This document shows, piece after piece, positions 26,956-36,480 of a DNA stretch of 64,000 bases. Origin of the DNA: Clostridiales bacterium (GTDB taxonomy: Bacteria > Bacillota > Clostridia > Saccharofermentanales > Saccharofermentanaceae); contig JAFRRJ010000047.1 of NCBI GenBank assembly GCA_017428155.1, forward strand, positions 1 through 64,000. The letters are read 5' to 3'. Positions within the stretch are counted from its first letter, which is position 1. Each line of letters opens with the position of its first letter. The position numbers and the translations under genes are program-made. Under the pieces are notes generated by a model. It did no database searches, was not told where the DNA came from, and saw only the letters and a program-made list of their open reading frames with translations.

Positions 26956-27627
26956 TCAATCAAGATAATTCGACACATAAGTTTCCAGCCAGTTTATGAT
27001 ATCATCCGCGTTCTTATCACTGGCAACGTATCTGCGTTCAAGATCACCGATAAAGTATATCTTCTTCATCTGCAGATTATCTTCCTCATCGTAATACAGA
27101 CCATACCAGGTTGTATCTTTATGACTCCAGTCCGGGCCAAAATCCGGTTCAGACAGATGGAATCCTTTGTTGTTGAGCACGATCTGAAATTTATCAAAGC
27201 ATTTCTGCAACCCTTCCTTATCATCAATGATCAGGTAAGCAGCCATATCAGCAGTTATAGAGCCGTCAGCGCACTTTTGCGTCAGCTGCTCCAAAGACAA
27301 AACCGGATCGTCTAATCTATACACATATCCGTCCTTGCTGAACAGGTAATACACATGCGCAGACCCGTCGAAGCTGCCTTCTCTTTGCCTTTTTGTATTA
27401 TCGTCGACCCTTACAAATACGATTTCCGGAGTCTCGAAAATATTCAGAAGCGACAGTGCCAATTCTGATGATACGGTTTTCGATGATGCAGCATCTGAAA
27501 GTGCCACGTCTGATGACGCAGTTTTTGGTGACGCGGCTTCTGATGACGCAGTTTTCGATGCTTTACCGCAAGATACCAGACAGACAGATATTACTGAAAC
27601 CAATAAGATCTTTAACAATCTTCTCAT
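26956..27627 (-). CDS. Lipoprotein with Ala/Ser repeat linker, unknown function
   Basis: The start is the ATG at 27627 with GGAGGG 9-10 bases upstream. The 223-residue protein has a lipobox ending LVSC and then a low-complexity linker built from ASSDA/ASSKT-type repeats (about residues 25-55). A C-terminal alpha/beta domain follows (FVRVDDNTKRQREG, VYYLFSKDGYVYRLDD, DVINWLETYVSNYL-like tail). It is predicted to be anchored outside the cytoplasmic membrane. The linker DNA is visibly repetitive. The start codon follows the short 38-codon frame closely. Confidence 0.7.
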   Translation of the reverse strand: MRRLLKILLVSVISVCLVSCGKASKTASSEAASPKTASSDVALSDAASSKTVSSELALSLLNIFETPEIVFVRVDDNTKRQREGSFDGSAHVYYLFSKDGYVYRLDDPVLSLEQLTQKCADGSITADMAAYLIIDDKEGLQKCFDKFQIVLNNKGFHLSEPDFGPDWSHKDTTWYGLYYDEEDNLQMKKIYFIGDLERRYVASDKNADDIINWLETYVSNYLD

Positions 27628-27644
27628 TCTCTGATTCCCTCCGT

Positions 27645-27761
27645 TTACTTCACGGCGCACACAATGAAGTGCGGGCTGATGCCCATCATGGTCTCTTCGT
27701 GTTCGGTCAGCCTGATTATCTCGAGAAGCCGTTCTCTTTTGTCTTCGTCTATCCGTTCCAT
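27645..27761 (-). CDS. 38-aa small ORF or 3' remnant, directly upstream of the lipoprotein
   Basis: It begins MERIDEDKRERLL and ends HFIVCAVK, then TAA 17 bases before the lipoprotein ATG; AGG lies just upstream of its ATG. The tail, with LEIIRLTEHEETMMG and SPHFIV, resembles the C-terminal end of class I SAM-dependent methyltransferases, so this may be the stump of a deleted methyltransferase gene rather than a small protein. Confidence 0.4.
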   Translation of the reverse strand: MERIDEDKRERLLEIIRLTEHEETMMGISPHFIVCAVK

Positions 27762-27858
27762 ATCCTATATCCCCGGAAGTGCTTGAATTTATTATCTCAC
27801 AGATCAATCATCAGTCCCTCCTTACTGATAATTAACCGAAGATTACCACACCGGGCGG

Positions 27859-28533
27859 TCAATAATCTATCGTAATCGTTTTAAGAAAACTGTAACCCTC
27901 GGGAACCGAATCAGATACGGCTATCTCATCGCCTACCCATTCGCCCAAGCCCCAGTATCCGTGCCGCATAAGGAATGGCAGCGGGTCGCAGTTTGCTTTC
28001 TTTATGTGGCTGAACCCCGGAATGATCACTTTGGTATCCTTAGATGAATAGTACACTTTCTTAGTTCTGTTTATGGTATACGTGAGATCTTTTCCGCTCC
28101 TTGTAAACAGACCCGCATAAGGATCCTCCGCATCAATCCGGTATTCATTGACCGCATCTTCTCCGGAATTAAGATCTTTGATATAAGTGCTGATATTGCT
28201 CCGCACTATTGTCTCAGCAGCGCAAAACTGCCCTGATATGTTTTTGTATGCCTCGAAAACCGTATCCTCGCTTGATCCTTCGTGGCCGCACTCTAAAGAA
28301 TGCCTGTACAAAGTCTTCAAAACATCATTATCAGAATCACCGGGAATCTCCTTCTCGTCACCCAAAAAGAGGAACCGTTCCCCCTTCCACTCATTATCAA
28401 GAAGTTCTCTTAGCGCGCAAAGAAAAGGGTTATGGAAAGCAGCCGATTCAAGAAGCTTGTTGCCAAGATCAAAATCGCCCGGGCAGATATATTCTTTTCT
28501 GTCTACGTTAACCCATTTATAGTATTCACCCAT
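27859..28533 (-). CDS. Hypothetical protein resembling immunity-type proteins
   Basis: The 224-residue soluble protein has a GGGG site upstream. The start MGEYYKWVNVDRKEYICPG and the block EWKGERFLFLGDE are the kind of N-terminus I associate with a family often found beside polymorphic toxins, but this is recall by eye. The C-terminus (MRHGYWGLGEWVGDEI) is rich in aromatics. No toxin gene is adjacent. Confidence 0.5.
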   Translation of the reverse strand: MGEYYKWVNVDRKEYICPGDFDLGNKLLESAAFHNPFLCALRELLDNEWKGERFLFLGDEKEIPGDSDNDVLKTLYRHSLECGHEGSSEDTVFEAYKNISGQFCAAETIVRSNISTYIKDLNSGEDAVNEYRIDAEDPYAGLFTRSGKDLTYTINRTKKVYYSSKDTKVIIPGFSHIKKANCDPLPFLMRHGYWGLGEWVGDEIAVSDSVPEGYSFLKTITIDY

Positions 28534-28557
28534 TACAAAATCCCCATTCTGTATAAA

Positions 28558-28587
28558 GCCTGATTATTCGCCTTTAAATAATCAGGC
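28558..28587 (-). terminator. Hairpin terminator after the DUF4303-like gene
   Basis: GCCTGATTATT (28558-28568) and AATAATCAGGC (28577-28587) form an 11-bp stem. The following minus-strand tract TTTATAC is short, so termination may be partial. Confidence 0.55.
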
Positions 28588-28626
28588 TTCAATAATGTTC
28601 ATTGTTATGCTGAACGGACTGTCTGA

Positions 28627-29187
28627 TTATTCGCAGTCCTCTTCTTCAGCTGCTTCTTCAAGCCATACCTTGATCGCTTCTTCCGGATTCAATCTGATTC
28701 CTCTCTCGGTATTCGAATAATCCGGCGGCATATACTCGGCATTGACAACTACACCAAGGCGCTTTGCACCCTGACCGAACAAGCCCTTCTGATCCAGATC
28801 GTGCATGACTTTCTCCATGGAATTGAGTCTGATATTCATCTCTGCTTCATGGGCATCATCATCGTCATCATCCAATTCTGCGGTCCTGGCATCATAAAGC
28901 TCGGCTGCATCGCCGAAGAATTCGTCATATCCAAAAGCATAATAAGGGGAGGAAGCATAATCCCATTTCAGGAATTCCTTTTCCGTCTCCGGGTTTTGGG
29001 CCTTGCTTGCTTCTCTTTCCAGAGCCTCAACAGACCAGGCCGATAATACCGGGCAGACACACTCTCCGAAAGTAGCGAGAGTGATGTAGTAATAATTCTC
29101 GTCATGCTCTTTAAACAGCTTGGTCAGGGCCTGCTCAACCGCATTCTCAAGCACACTGACTAATTTCTCATCAATCTGTTGTTCCAT
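28627..29187 (-). CDS. DUF4303-like acidic protein
   Basis: The 186-residue acidic protein has GGGGGAGG upstream. The first third (helix, then ENYYYITLATFGECVCPVLS) matches the pattern of DUF4303 proteins by eye: helix, YYxxxL strand, then a polar turn. A DDDDDD run lies near 108-113 and the tail is EEAAEEEDCE. Such proteins are often treated as immunity or antitoxin relatives, but no partner is seen here. Confidence 0.5.
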   Translation of the reverse strand: MEQQIDEKLVSVLENAVEQALTKLFKEHDENYYYITLATFGECVCPVLSAWSVEALEREASKAQNPETEKEFLKWDYASSPYYAFGYDEFFGDAAELYDARTAELDDDDDDAHEAEMNIRLNSMEKVMHDLDQKGLFGQGAKRLGVVVNAEYMPPDYSNTERGIRLNPEEAIKVWLEEAAEEEDCE

Positions 29188-29309
29188 TTTGTCCTCCCCC
29201 GCGAAAATAAGAATATAAACATTTTAAACCATATCGGCTGAATAAAGAATTGCTTAAACCGGCGACGCACTTTTCGCGCTCATGGCCACGCGAAAAAACC
29301 TGAAAATAA

Positions 29310-30074
29310 TCAGCGCCAACCCATGCCGTGCGAACCCAACATTAAGAAAATATATACATACGGCAGCAGCATCACGATGAACTCGATAATGCCGAAGATC
29401 ATATGCGCCTTAAAGCCCTGCACTTTTGATACGATAGTTCCGATCAACACCATTAATGCACCGATCGTCAGGGAAAAAGCCAGGCAATAAAACATGATAT
29501 TCATTATCACAAGATAAATCCCGGCCATGCCCCATCTGTAATTCCACATATCGGTAATGCCTAACGCCAGGATCCATAAGACTTCAGGGACCAGGGGTGC
29601 AAAAAGAAGGATCTTGACTGCCGGAGAAGCTTTTCGAGCTGTGCGCGCTTCAATAGCTTCGCGTTCGCGGAACCATTTATCCACAAAACGGTTCTGCTGT
29701 CTGGAATCAGGGAACTCACTGATATCTGCTTTGTCCCATATATTCACAGGCTTCTCGGGCATGGCGCCCTCACCGGGTTCAACGATATAAACTTCCGGAC
29801 TTCTTTCCATCAGATGGAGCGTGGCTGCATTTATGCGTGCGCCGTTGCATTTGATCCCGTATCCTGCTTCAAGGAGCTTATCCCTGAACTGCTTAAAAGC
29901 CGTGAAATAAACATCGTGAACCGACTTGATCTCCTGATCGTTAAGTGAACACCAGATCACAAAAGTTCCGGCCGACATATCCTCGCCGGCTTTAACAGTT
30001 ATTGCTGTCTCAGTATTCGTGCCCAGTTCAACAATAGTAACTTCGTAAGATTTGACGTAGCCGATATTATCCAT
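29310..30074 (-). CDS. Membrane protein with soluble N-terminal domain, unknown function
   Basis: The 254-residue protein has a soluble N-terminal half (1-145, with an alpha/beta pattern) and then three or four hydrophobic helices (about 150-245). The C-terminus is HGMGWR. The ribosome binding site is weak (CGGGAC), and the start lies 18 bases after the preceding gene, so coupling is likely. No family is recognised. Confidence 0.55.
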   Translation of the reverse strand: MDNIGYVKSYEVTIVELGTNTETAITVKAGEDMSAGTFVIWCSLNDQEIKSVHDVYFTAFKQFRDKLLEAGYGIKCNGARINAATLHLMERSPEVYIVEPGEGAMPEKPVNIWDKADISEFPDSRQQNRFVDKWFREREAIEARTARKASPAVKILLFAPLVPEVLWILALGITDMWNYRWGMAGIYLVIMNIMFYCLAFSLTIGALMVLIGTIVSKVQGFKAHMIFGIIEFIVMLLPYVYIFLMLGSHGMGWR

Positions 30075-30092
30075 GCTGTTGTCCCGAATTCT

Positions 30093-30458
30093 TCATGTGT
30101 AATCGAAGAACCAGTATTTGTCCTCTGAAAGCTTTTTGAATAATTGATTAAGCGCTGCTTTATCCTTCCTGTCAGAATAATCCGTCAGCAATCTGACATG
30201 CACATCCTCGTAGAAAATCCTGCAGGGATCTTCAAAAACGGTATTGGTAGTACCTACATACCGGGAATCATCCAAAGAGATAACTGCAGTCTTTCCGTCC
30301 GGCCCGATATAATTACCACTGGAATTCACATGAGATACCCAGTTCTTTCTGCAACGCTCAAGATCAATAGTGCGCTCGGTATTGTCTGGTGAGATATACG
30401 TTATTACCCCGTCATCAATACTCCTGATATCGCTTATTCTGATCGTGATCTCATCCAT
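30093..30458 (-). CDS. Small beta-rich protein, unknown function
   Basis: The 121-residue protein starts with MDEITIRISDIRSIDDG and contains many short beta strands. Its start overlaps the stop of the upstream lipoprotein by one base (TAATG), indicating translational coupling. It lacks a signal peptide. No family recognised. Confidence 0.55.
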   Translation of the reverse strand: MDEITIRISDIRSIDDGVITYISPDNTERTIDLERCRKNWVSHVNSSGNYIGPDGKTAVISLDDSRYVGTTNTVFEDPCRIFYEDVHVRLLTDYSDRKDKAALNQLFKKLSEDKYWFFDYT

Positions 30459-30970
30459 TATTTGTTGACTACGAGCTTGTCGTAATTAAGAGTAACCTTG
30501 GAGCCGTCGAGCTTTGCAGGAATATAGAGAACTACTTTTCCGACGTTCTCGTCATCGCTGTCACAGAGGACCAGAATATAATCGCCGTCATCTAAAGCAT
30601 CTATCGAATCATTATCGAACTCGAAAATATAATCGCCGCCGTTGTTATTCTCATCTTCTGTTGTGTAAGCATATAAAACATCGACTTCATCGGCATCCAT
30701 TTCTTTTACAAAACCCTTTGTTCCGGGGCAGAAGCCGAGCCATGCGTCCTGCTGCAAAGCAATGCCGGAATCAACCGTGAACACGGTCTTGTCGCCCTTT
30801 TGAGAGAACTTCACATCGTCCGCTCCGGCAGGTGTACTGTCATCGTCATCTGCGGGCTGTGCGGCAGCTTTTGTTGTATCATTCCCGCCCTTGTTTCCTG
30901 TTGCCTTTCCGCATCCGAAAAGAGCCAAAGACAAAGCACATACCATTAACAAAGCAACAACTTTCTTCAT
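30458..30970 (-). CDS. Small acidic lipoprotein
   Basis: The 170-residue protein has GAGGAGG upstream and a lipoprotein signal ending ALFGC (Cys20). A Lys/Asn/Asp linker leads to a beta-sandwich-like domain with many Asp/Asn residues (VDSGIALQQDAWLGFCPG). It is the first gene of the unrecognised cluster running down to 26036 and is coupled to the next gene. Confidence 0.65.
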   Translation of the reverse strand: MKKVVALLMVCALSLALFGCGKATGNKGGNDTTKAAAQPADDDDSTPAGADDVKFSQKGDKTVFTVDSGIALQQDAWLGFCPGTKGFVKEMDADEVDVLYAYTTEDENNNGGDYIFEFDNDSIDALDDGDYILVLCDSDDENVGKVVLYIPAKLDGSKVTLNYDKLVVNK

Positions 30971-31793
30971 AAAACGCTACCTCCTCAGGGGTATTGGAAT
31001 GACCAATCTTCAGGTCCGCATGTATTCCGGATCTGTTAAAGAAATTTTATCACAGGGCAATAACTATGAAAACAAGGGCACTTGAGACGCGCGCTTTATC
31101 ATGATCTGCCTGCCTAATGATCTGTTAGCGGCTGGAAAAGCCGTACTGTGCCGGCAGTTCTCTGTATATAACTCGAAAAACCTTACCCTGCCGGTCATGC
31201 TAAATCTGTTCCAACTTTTTTCACGAAAATGTTGGAAGAAAAGTTGGAAAACGCCTGATTCCGACATTTGCTCCAGTTTTTTCGAAGAAAATGTTGGAAG
31301 AAAAGTTGGCAAACGCCTGATTCCAACATTTGCTCCAGTTTTGGGGAGCGAATTTATCCCAAATTGGGATTTTTACGGATTTGGGGTGTTTTTAAGGGAG
31401 CAAATGCATCCCAAATTGGGATTTTTACGGATTTGGGGTGTTTTTAAGGGAGCAAATGCATCCCAAATTGGGATTTTTAAAGATTTGGGGTGTTTTTAAG
31501 GGAACAAATGCATCCCAAATTGGGATTTTTAAAGATTTGGGGTGTTTTTAAGGGAACAAATGCATCCCAAATTAGGATTTTTAAAGATTTGGGATGTTGG
31601 GTCATTAGATTGTGATTTAAAGAGGCGTTTGGGTTGGTTTGAGATCTCGTTTGCGCTTCCGATATCTCAAAAGGGTCTGCTTTGGGGTGTTTGAGATATT
31701 TCCGAGCCTCTTCCGCATAACAAAAGCCTGATTTTAAAGATTTGTGATATTCCTCAAATCCGCGCCGCATCCCGTAATCCGCCGCCTCCCCCA
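30971..31793. other. Long repeat-filled intergenic gap
   Basis: It contains TTCCAAC/GTTGGAA inverted words (31208-31330), five copies of a 52-bp repeat (31344-31600), and TTTGAGATATTT-type words (31640-31750). The open frames crossing it arise from these repeats. No gene is seen. Confidence 0.75.
31344..31600. repeat. Five tandem copies of a 52-bp repeat
   Basis: Copies start at 31344, 31396, 31448, 31500 and 31552. Each contains the palindromic word ATCCCAAATTGGGAT and GGATTTGGGGTGTTTTTAA. The unit is not a multiple of three, so it is not coding. The middle copies are nearly identical and the outer ones have drifted. Confidence 0.9.
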
Positions 31794-31828
31794 AAACAAA
31801 AGAGGCTGCCTCATTTTGAGACAGCCTC
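31794..31828 (-). terminator. ppdK terminator
   Basis: GAGGCTGcCTCA (31802-31813) pairs with TGAGaCAGCCTC (31817-31828); the minus-strand continuation is TTTTGTTTT. It lies 24 bases after the ppdK stop. Confidence 0.85.
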
Positions 31829-31852
31829 AATAAATTGCATTGATAAGAATTA

Positions 31853-34486
31853 TCAACCCTTGCTGTGCTTAATGTTTGCCTGTGCAGCTGCGAGACGTGC
31901 GATCGGTACACGGAAAGGTGAGCAGGATACGTAGTCGAGGCCGATCTCATCGCAGAACTCTACGGATGTCGGGTCGCCGCCGTGCTCGCCGCAGATTCCG
32001 AGGTGGAGGTCAGGACGTACTGCCTTACCATTCTCGATAGCCATCTTCATGAGCTTGCCGACACCGTTCTGGTCAAGACGTGCGAACGGATCGGACTCAA
32101 AGATCTTGGACTCATAGTAAGCTGTGAGGAACTTGCCTGCGTCGTCTCTTGAGAAACCGAATGTCATCTGTGTAAGGTCGTTTGTACCGAAGCAGAAGAA
32201 CTCAGCTTCCTTAGCGATCTCGTCAGCTGTAAGAGCAGCACGGGGGATCTCGATCATTGTACCAACCTTGTAAGACATGTTGACTCCTGCAGCCTTGATC
32301 TCTTCGTCAGCAACTGCAACGACAACCTTCTTAACGTTAACGAGCTCCTTGATCTCGCATACGAGCGGGATCATGATCTCAGGTGTTACGTTCCAGTCGG
32401 GATGCTTAGCGTTGACATTGATAGCAGCGCGGATAACTGCTCTTGTCTGCATCTTAGCGATCTCAGGATATGTAACAGCGAGACGGCATCCTCTGTGACC
32501 CATCATGGGGTTGAACTCGTGGAGGGAAGCGATAAGTGTCTTGATGTCTTCTACGGACTTGCCCTTCTTGTCAGCGAGAGCCTTGATGTCAGCTTCTTCT
32601 GTAGGAACGAATTCGTGAAGCGGCGGGTCAAGGAATCTGATAGTAACGGGATGTCCCTCGAGAGCCTCATAGAGAGCTTCGAAGTCGGACTGCTGCATAG
32701 GAAGGATAACTTCGAGAGCAGCTTCACGCTCTTCAACTGTATCGGAGCAGATCATCTCACGGAATGCGTCGATTCTGCCTTCACCGAAGAACATGTGCTC
32801 TGTACGGCAGAGACCGATACCCTCAGCACCGAGCTCACGAGCCTTCTTAGCATCGTTAGGTGTATCAGCATTTGTACGTACTTCGAGTCTCTTGAACTCG
32901 TCAGCCCACTTCATGATGCGGCCGAAGTAACCATTGTTAGGATCAGCGTCGATCTGAGCGATAGCGCCGTCGTAGATCTTACCTGTAGAACCGTCGAGGG
33001 AGATGATGTCGCCTTCCTTGAATGTCTTGCCAGCGAGTGTGAACTGCTTGTTAGCTTCGTCCATAGCGATGTCGCCGCATCCGGATACGCAGCACTCACC
33101 CATACCACGTGCAACAACTGCAGCGTGTGATGTCATACCGCCACGTACTGTGAGGATACCCTCAGCAGCCTTCATGCCTGTGATATCTTCAGGAGATGTC
33201 TCGAGTCTTACGAGGACTACCTTCTCTCCTCTGTCATGCCATGCAACTGCATCGTCAGCAGTAAATACGATCTTACCGCAAGCAGCTCCGGGGGAAGCGC
33301 CTAAGCCCTTACCGATTGCCTCTGCAGCCTTAAGAGCAGCGGGATCGAACTGAGGGTGAAGGAGTGTGTCGAGGTTTCTGGGATCGATCATTGCAACTGC
33401 TTCCTCAGGTGTTCTCATACCTTCGTCAACCAGGTCACAAGCGATCTTCATAGCAGCCTGAGCTGTTCTCTTACCGTTTCTTGTCTGGAGCATGTAGAGC
33501 TTACCGTGCTCAACTGTGAACTCCATGTCCTGCATGTCTCTGTAGTGCTTTTCGAGAGTCTCGCAAACCTGTGTGAACTGAGCGAATGCTTCAGGGAACT
33601 TCTGCTCCATCTCAGCGATCTTCATAGGTGTTCTTACGCCTGCAACAACGTCTTCGCCCTGTGCGTTTGTAAGGAACTCACCGAAGAGGCCCTTCTCACC
33701 TGTAGCAGGGTCACGTGTGAAAGCAACACCTGTACCGCAGTCGTCACCCATGTTACCGAATGCCATGGACTGAACGTTAACTGCTGTACCCCATGAATAA
33801 GGGATATCGTTGTCTCTTCTGTAAACGTTTGCTCTCGGGTTGTCCCAAGATCTGAATACGGCCTTGATAGCGCCGATGAGCTGTTCCTTAGGATCTGTAG
33901 GGAAATCTGTACCGATCTTAGCCTTGTACTCAGCCTTGAACTGTGAAGCGAGTTCCTTGAGGTCGTCTGCTGTGAGCTCAACGTCCTGTGTAACGCCTCT
34001 TGAAGCCTTCATCTTGTCGATGAGTTCTTCGAAATACTTCTTACCGACTTCCATAACAACGTCGGAATACATCTGGATAAATCTTCTGTAGCAGTCCCAT
34101 GCCCATCTGGGGTTATTGGACTTTGTAGCGATAACGTCAACAACCTGCTCATTGAGACCAAGGTTGAGGATCGTGTCCATCATACCAGGCATGGATGCTC
34201 TTGCACCGGATCTTACGGAAACAAGGAGCGGGTTCTCGAGATCACCAAACTTCTTGCCTGTGATCTCCTCGAGCTTAACGATATACTCCATTACCTGAGC
34301 CATGATCTCGTCATTGATCTGACGGCCATCCTCATAATACTTGGTGCATGCCTCTGTGCTAATCGTAAAGCCCTGAGGTACAGGGAGTCCGATGTTTGTC
34401 ATCTCAGCAAGGTTAGCGCCCTTACCACCAAGGAGTTCGCGCATGCTGCCGTTGCCCTCGGTGAACAGGTAAACATACTTTGTCAT
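31853..34486 (-). CDS. ppdK: Pyruvate, phosphate dikinase
   Basis: The 877-residue enzyme interconverts pyruvate, ATP and phosphate with phosphoenolpyruvate, AMP and diphosphate, a PPi-linked glycolytic step common in Clostridia. The N-terminal ATP-grasp domain starts KYVYLFTEG and carries GGKGANLAEM. The swivelling phosphohistidine domain has GGMTSHAAVVARGMG (His454). The C-terminal TIM-barrel PEP/pyruvate domain includes the GICGEHGGDP Cys-loop acid/base. Length agrees with the C. symbiosum enzyme. An AAGGCGG site precedes it. It is the last core gene before the accessory region. Confidence 0.98.
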   Translation of the reverse strand: MTKYVYLFTEGNGSMRELLGGKGANLAEMTNIGLPVPQGFTISTEACTKYYEDGRQINDEIMAQVMEYIVKLEEITGKKFGDLENPLLVSVRSGARASMPGMMDTILNLGLNEQVVDVIATKSNNPRWAWDCYRRFIQMYSDVVMEVGKKYFEELIDKMKASRGVTQDVELTADDLKELASQFKAEYKAKIGTDFPTDPKEQLIGAIKAVFRSWDNPRANVYRRDNDIPYSWGTAVNVQSMAFGNMGDDCGTGVAFTRDPATGEKGLFGEFLTNAQGEDVVAGVRTPMKIAEMEQKFPEAFAQFTQVCETLEKHYRDMQDMEFTVEHGKLYMLQTRNGKRTAQAAMKIACDLVDEGMRTPEEAVAMIDPRNLDTLLHPQFDPAALKAAEAIGKGLGASPGAACGKIVFTADDAVAWHDRGEKVVLVRLETSPEDITGMKAAEGILTVRGGMTSHAAVVARGMGECCVSGCGDIAMDEANKQFTLAGKTFKEGDIISLDGSTGKIYDGAIAQIDADPNNGYFGRIMKWADEFKRLEVRTNADTPNDAKKARELGAEGIGLCRTEHMFFGEGRIDAFREMICSDTVEEREAALEVILPMQQSDFEALYEALEGHPVTIRFLDPPLHEFVPTEEADIKALADKKGKSVEDIKTLIASLHEFNPMMGHRGCRLAVTYPEIAKMQTRAVIRAAINVNAKHPDWNVTPEIMIPLVCEIKELVNVKKVVVAVADEEIKAAGVNMSYKVGTMIEIPRAALTADEIAKEAEFFCFGTNDLTQMTFGFSRDDAGKFLTAYYESKIFESDPFARLDQNGVGKLMKMAIENGKAVRPDLHLGICGEHGGDPTSVEFCDEIGLDYVSCSPFRVPIARLAAAQANIKHSKG

Positions 34487-34583
34487 TCTTTTATCCGCCT
34501 TTCATTTATTAGGATTTGGTTTTTTGTTTCGGTGGGGTCTGACCCCCTAAAATTTATCTTATTTATTGTAACAGAATAGTTGC

Positions 34584-35999
34584 TTAAAAATCGAACTTAT
34601 CTGAGAAAAATTCTTCGAGTTTGTCGATCGGGAACCTGATGTTGCCGGGCTCGTATTCGACGTTCTTCATGGAGTCTCTTTCTCTGATGGTTACGCAGCC
34701 GTCAGTCTCGGAATCGAAGTCGTAAACGACGCAGTAAGGAGTACCGATCTCGTCCTGTCTTCTGTAGCGCTTACCGATTGACTGACGGTCGTCCAGTTCG
34801 CACATGTACTTCTTGGATAACTTCTCGAAAATAGGCTGCGCCTTGTCCGTAAGCTTAGCGGAAAGCGGGAGCACACCGATCTTGACAGGAGCAAGGAACG
34901 GGTGGAAGTGCATAACAGTTCTTACGTCGCCGCCCTCAAGCTCTTCCTCGTCATAAGCTGAACAGAGAAATGCGAGAGTTACACGGTCAGCACCGAGCGA
35001 AGGCTCGATAACGTAAGGGATGTACTTCTCGTTCTTAGCCGGATCGAAATATGTAAGATCCTGCTTGGAGAATTCCATATGCTGCTTCAAGTCGTAGTCT
35101 GTACGGTCAGCAATGCCCCAGAGCTCGCCCCAGTCTGTGAACGGGAAAGCAAACTCGAAGTCTGTTGTAGCTCTTGAATAGAAAGCGAGCTCTTCCTTGG
35201 CGTGATCTCTTGTACGGAGCTCTTCTTCCTTGATGCCGAGGCCGATGAGCCAGTCGTGGCAGAACTTCTTCCAGTAATCGAACCACTCAAGGTCTGTGCC
35301 GGGTTCGCAGAAGAACTCTAATTCCATCTGCTCGAACTCACGTGTTCTGAAGATGAAGTTGCCGGGTGTGATCTCGTTTCTGAAGGACTTACCGATCTGG
35401 CAGATACCGAAAGGAAGCTTCTTTCTTGCAGAACGCTGAACGTTTGCGAAGTTAACGAAGATACCCTGCGCTGTCTCAGGTCTTAAGTAAACTTCAGATG
35501 TGGCATCCTCAGTAACACCGATGAATGTCTTGAACATAAGGTTGAACTTACGGATATCCGTGAAGTTGTGGCCGCCGCATACAGGGCAGGGAATGTTGTT
35601 CTCTCTGATGTATGCAACCATCTCTTCAGGGCTCATACCTTCAACGGGTACATTCTCTATTCCGTTCTCCTTGTTCCAGTCCTCTACGAGGTTGTCTGCT
35701 CTCTGACGTGCCTTGCACTGCTTGCAGTCGATGAGAGGATCGGAGAAACCGCCGACATGGCCTGAAGCGACCCATGTCTTGGGGTTCATGATGATCGCAG
35801 CATCAAGTCCTACATTGTAGGGGCTTTCCTGGACGAACTTCTTCCACCATGCTGCTTTAACGTTATTCTTAAGCTGAACACCTAACGGGCCGTAGTCCCA
35901 TGAATTAGCAAGACCACCGTAGATGTCAGAACCAGGATATACGAAGCCTCTTACCTTTGCAAGGGAGACTATCTTATCCATTGTTTTCTCTACTGCCAT
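34584..35999 (-). CDS. glyS: Glycyl-tRNA synthetase (single-chain type)
   Basis: The 471-residue class II synthetase is of the dimeric single-chain type used by many Bacillota and eukaryotes, not the alpha2beta2 form. Visible blocks are [20 protein letters not shown] at the start, [13 protein letters not shown] (motif-2 region), [19 protein letters not shown], and a C-terminal anticodon domain with [27 protein letters not shown] and CPVCGGHNF provide Cys pairs for a zinc site. AGGAG precedes the ATG. It follows rpoZ by 21 bases, so the rpoZ-gmk-remA-yicC unit probably reads into it. Confidence 0.97.
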   Translation of the reverse strand: MAVEKTMDKIVSLAKVRGFVYPGSDIYGGLANSWDYGPLGVQLKNNVKAAWWKKFVQESPYNVGLDAAIIMNPKTWVASGHVGGFSDPLIDCKQCKARQRADNLVEDWNKENGIENVPVEGMSPEEMVAYIRENNIPCPVCGGHNFTDIRKFNLMFKTFIGVTEDATSEVYLRPETAQGIFVNFANVQRSARKKLPFGICQIGKSFRNEITPGNFIFRTREFEQMELEFFCEPGTDLEWFDYWKKFCHDWLIGLGIKEEELRTRDHAKEELAFYSRATTDFEFAFPFTDWGELWGIADRTDYDLKQHMEFSKQDLTYFDPAKNEKYIPYVIEPSLGADRVTLAFLCSAYDEEELEGGDVRTVMHFHPFLAPVKIGVLPLSAKLTDKAQPIFEKLSKKYMCELDDRQSIGKRYRRQDEIGTPYCVVYDFDSETDGCVTIRERDSMKNVEYEPGNIRFPIDKLEEFFSDKFDF

Positions 36000-36020
36000 A
36001 TTTACTTAACTCCTAAAAGA

Positions 36021-36458
36021 TTATTCTTCGTCTTCCATCTCAGGCTCATCTTCGCCTAAGTCTGCCACGATCTCTTCTTCCTCAGACTCACCGCCTGCAA
36101 GTGCTTCCATGAGATCGTCAAGGCCCTTGGAGTTAAGACCGCCGGAAGCAGACATTCTCTCTGCTCTTTCTTCCTCGAGCATCCTTCTTCTGTTCTCAGC
36201 TTCTTCTCTTCTTCTGATCTTCTCTTCTCTTGTGATCGGGATGACTGCCTCATCCTCTACGTCTCCCTTAACTGCGACTACCTTGTCAGCTGCGATCTCG
36301 CTGCATGCCAGGGAAACAACATTAGCTGCATTGGCATCATCGATCATGGGCTGAGCGCCGTCAGTCAGTTCTCTAGCGCGCTTGCTGACCAGTACTGCAA
36401 GGTCATAAGGGCTTGCTGACTTCTCTTTGAGTTTCTCGATTGAAGGTTCTGTTAACAT
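36021..36458 (-). CDS. rpoZ: RNA polymerase omega subunit with long acidic tail
   Basis: Residues 1-70 match omega: PSIEKLKEKSASPYDLAVLVSKRAREL, the conserved helix that clamps the beta' subunit. Residues 75-145 are an extra segment, first charged coiled coil (REEKIRRREEAENRRR) and then a very acidic tail (GESEEEEIVADLGEDEPE). Omega is usually 60-90 residues. The gene sits in the common order remA-gmk-rpoZ. The role of the extension is unknown. Confidence 0.9.
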   Translation of the reverse strand: MLTEPSIEKLKEKSASPYDLAVLVSKRARELTDGAQPMIDDANAANVVSLACSEIAADKVVAVKGDVEDEAVIPITREEKIRRREEAENRRRMLEEERAERMSASGGLNSKGLDDLMEALAGGESEEEEIVADLGEDEPEMEDEE

Positions 36459-36480
36459 CTCTTTACCTCTTTTCTCCTTT

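Noticed and set aside
31101..31499. Open frames across the 52-bp repeat
   Set aside because: The repeat length is not a multiple of three and the encoded peptides shift frame between copies.
32402..33130. 242-codon plus-strand open frame over ppdK
   Set aside because: It is antisense to a conserved, intact ppdK, so it is a shadow frame.
34487..34583. GGGGTC/GACCCC palindrome between glyS and ppdK as a terminator
   Set aside because: No T tract follows in either direction, so termination is not supported; it may be an operator or chance.
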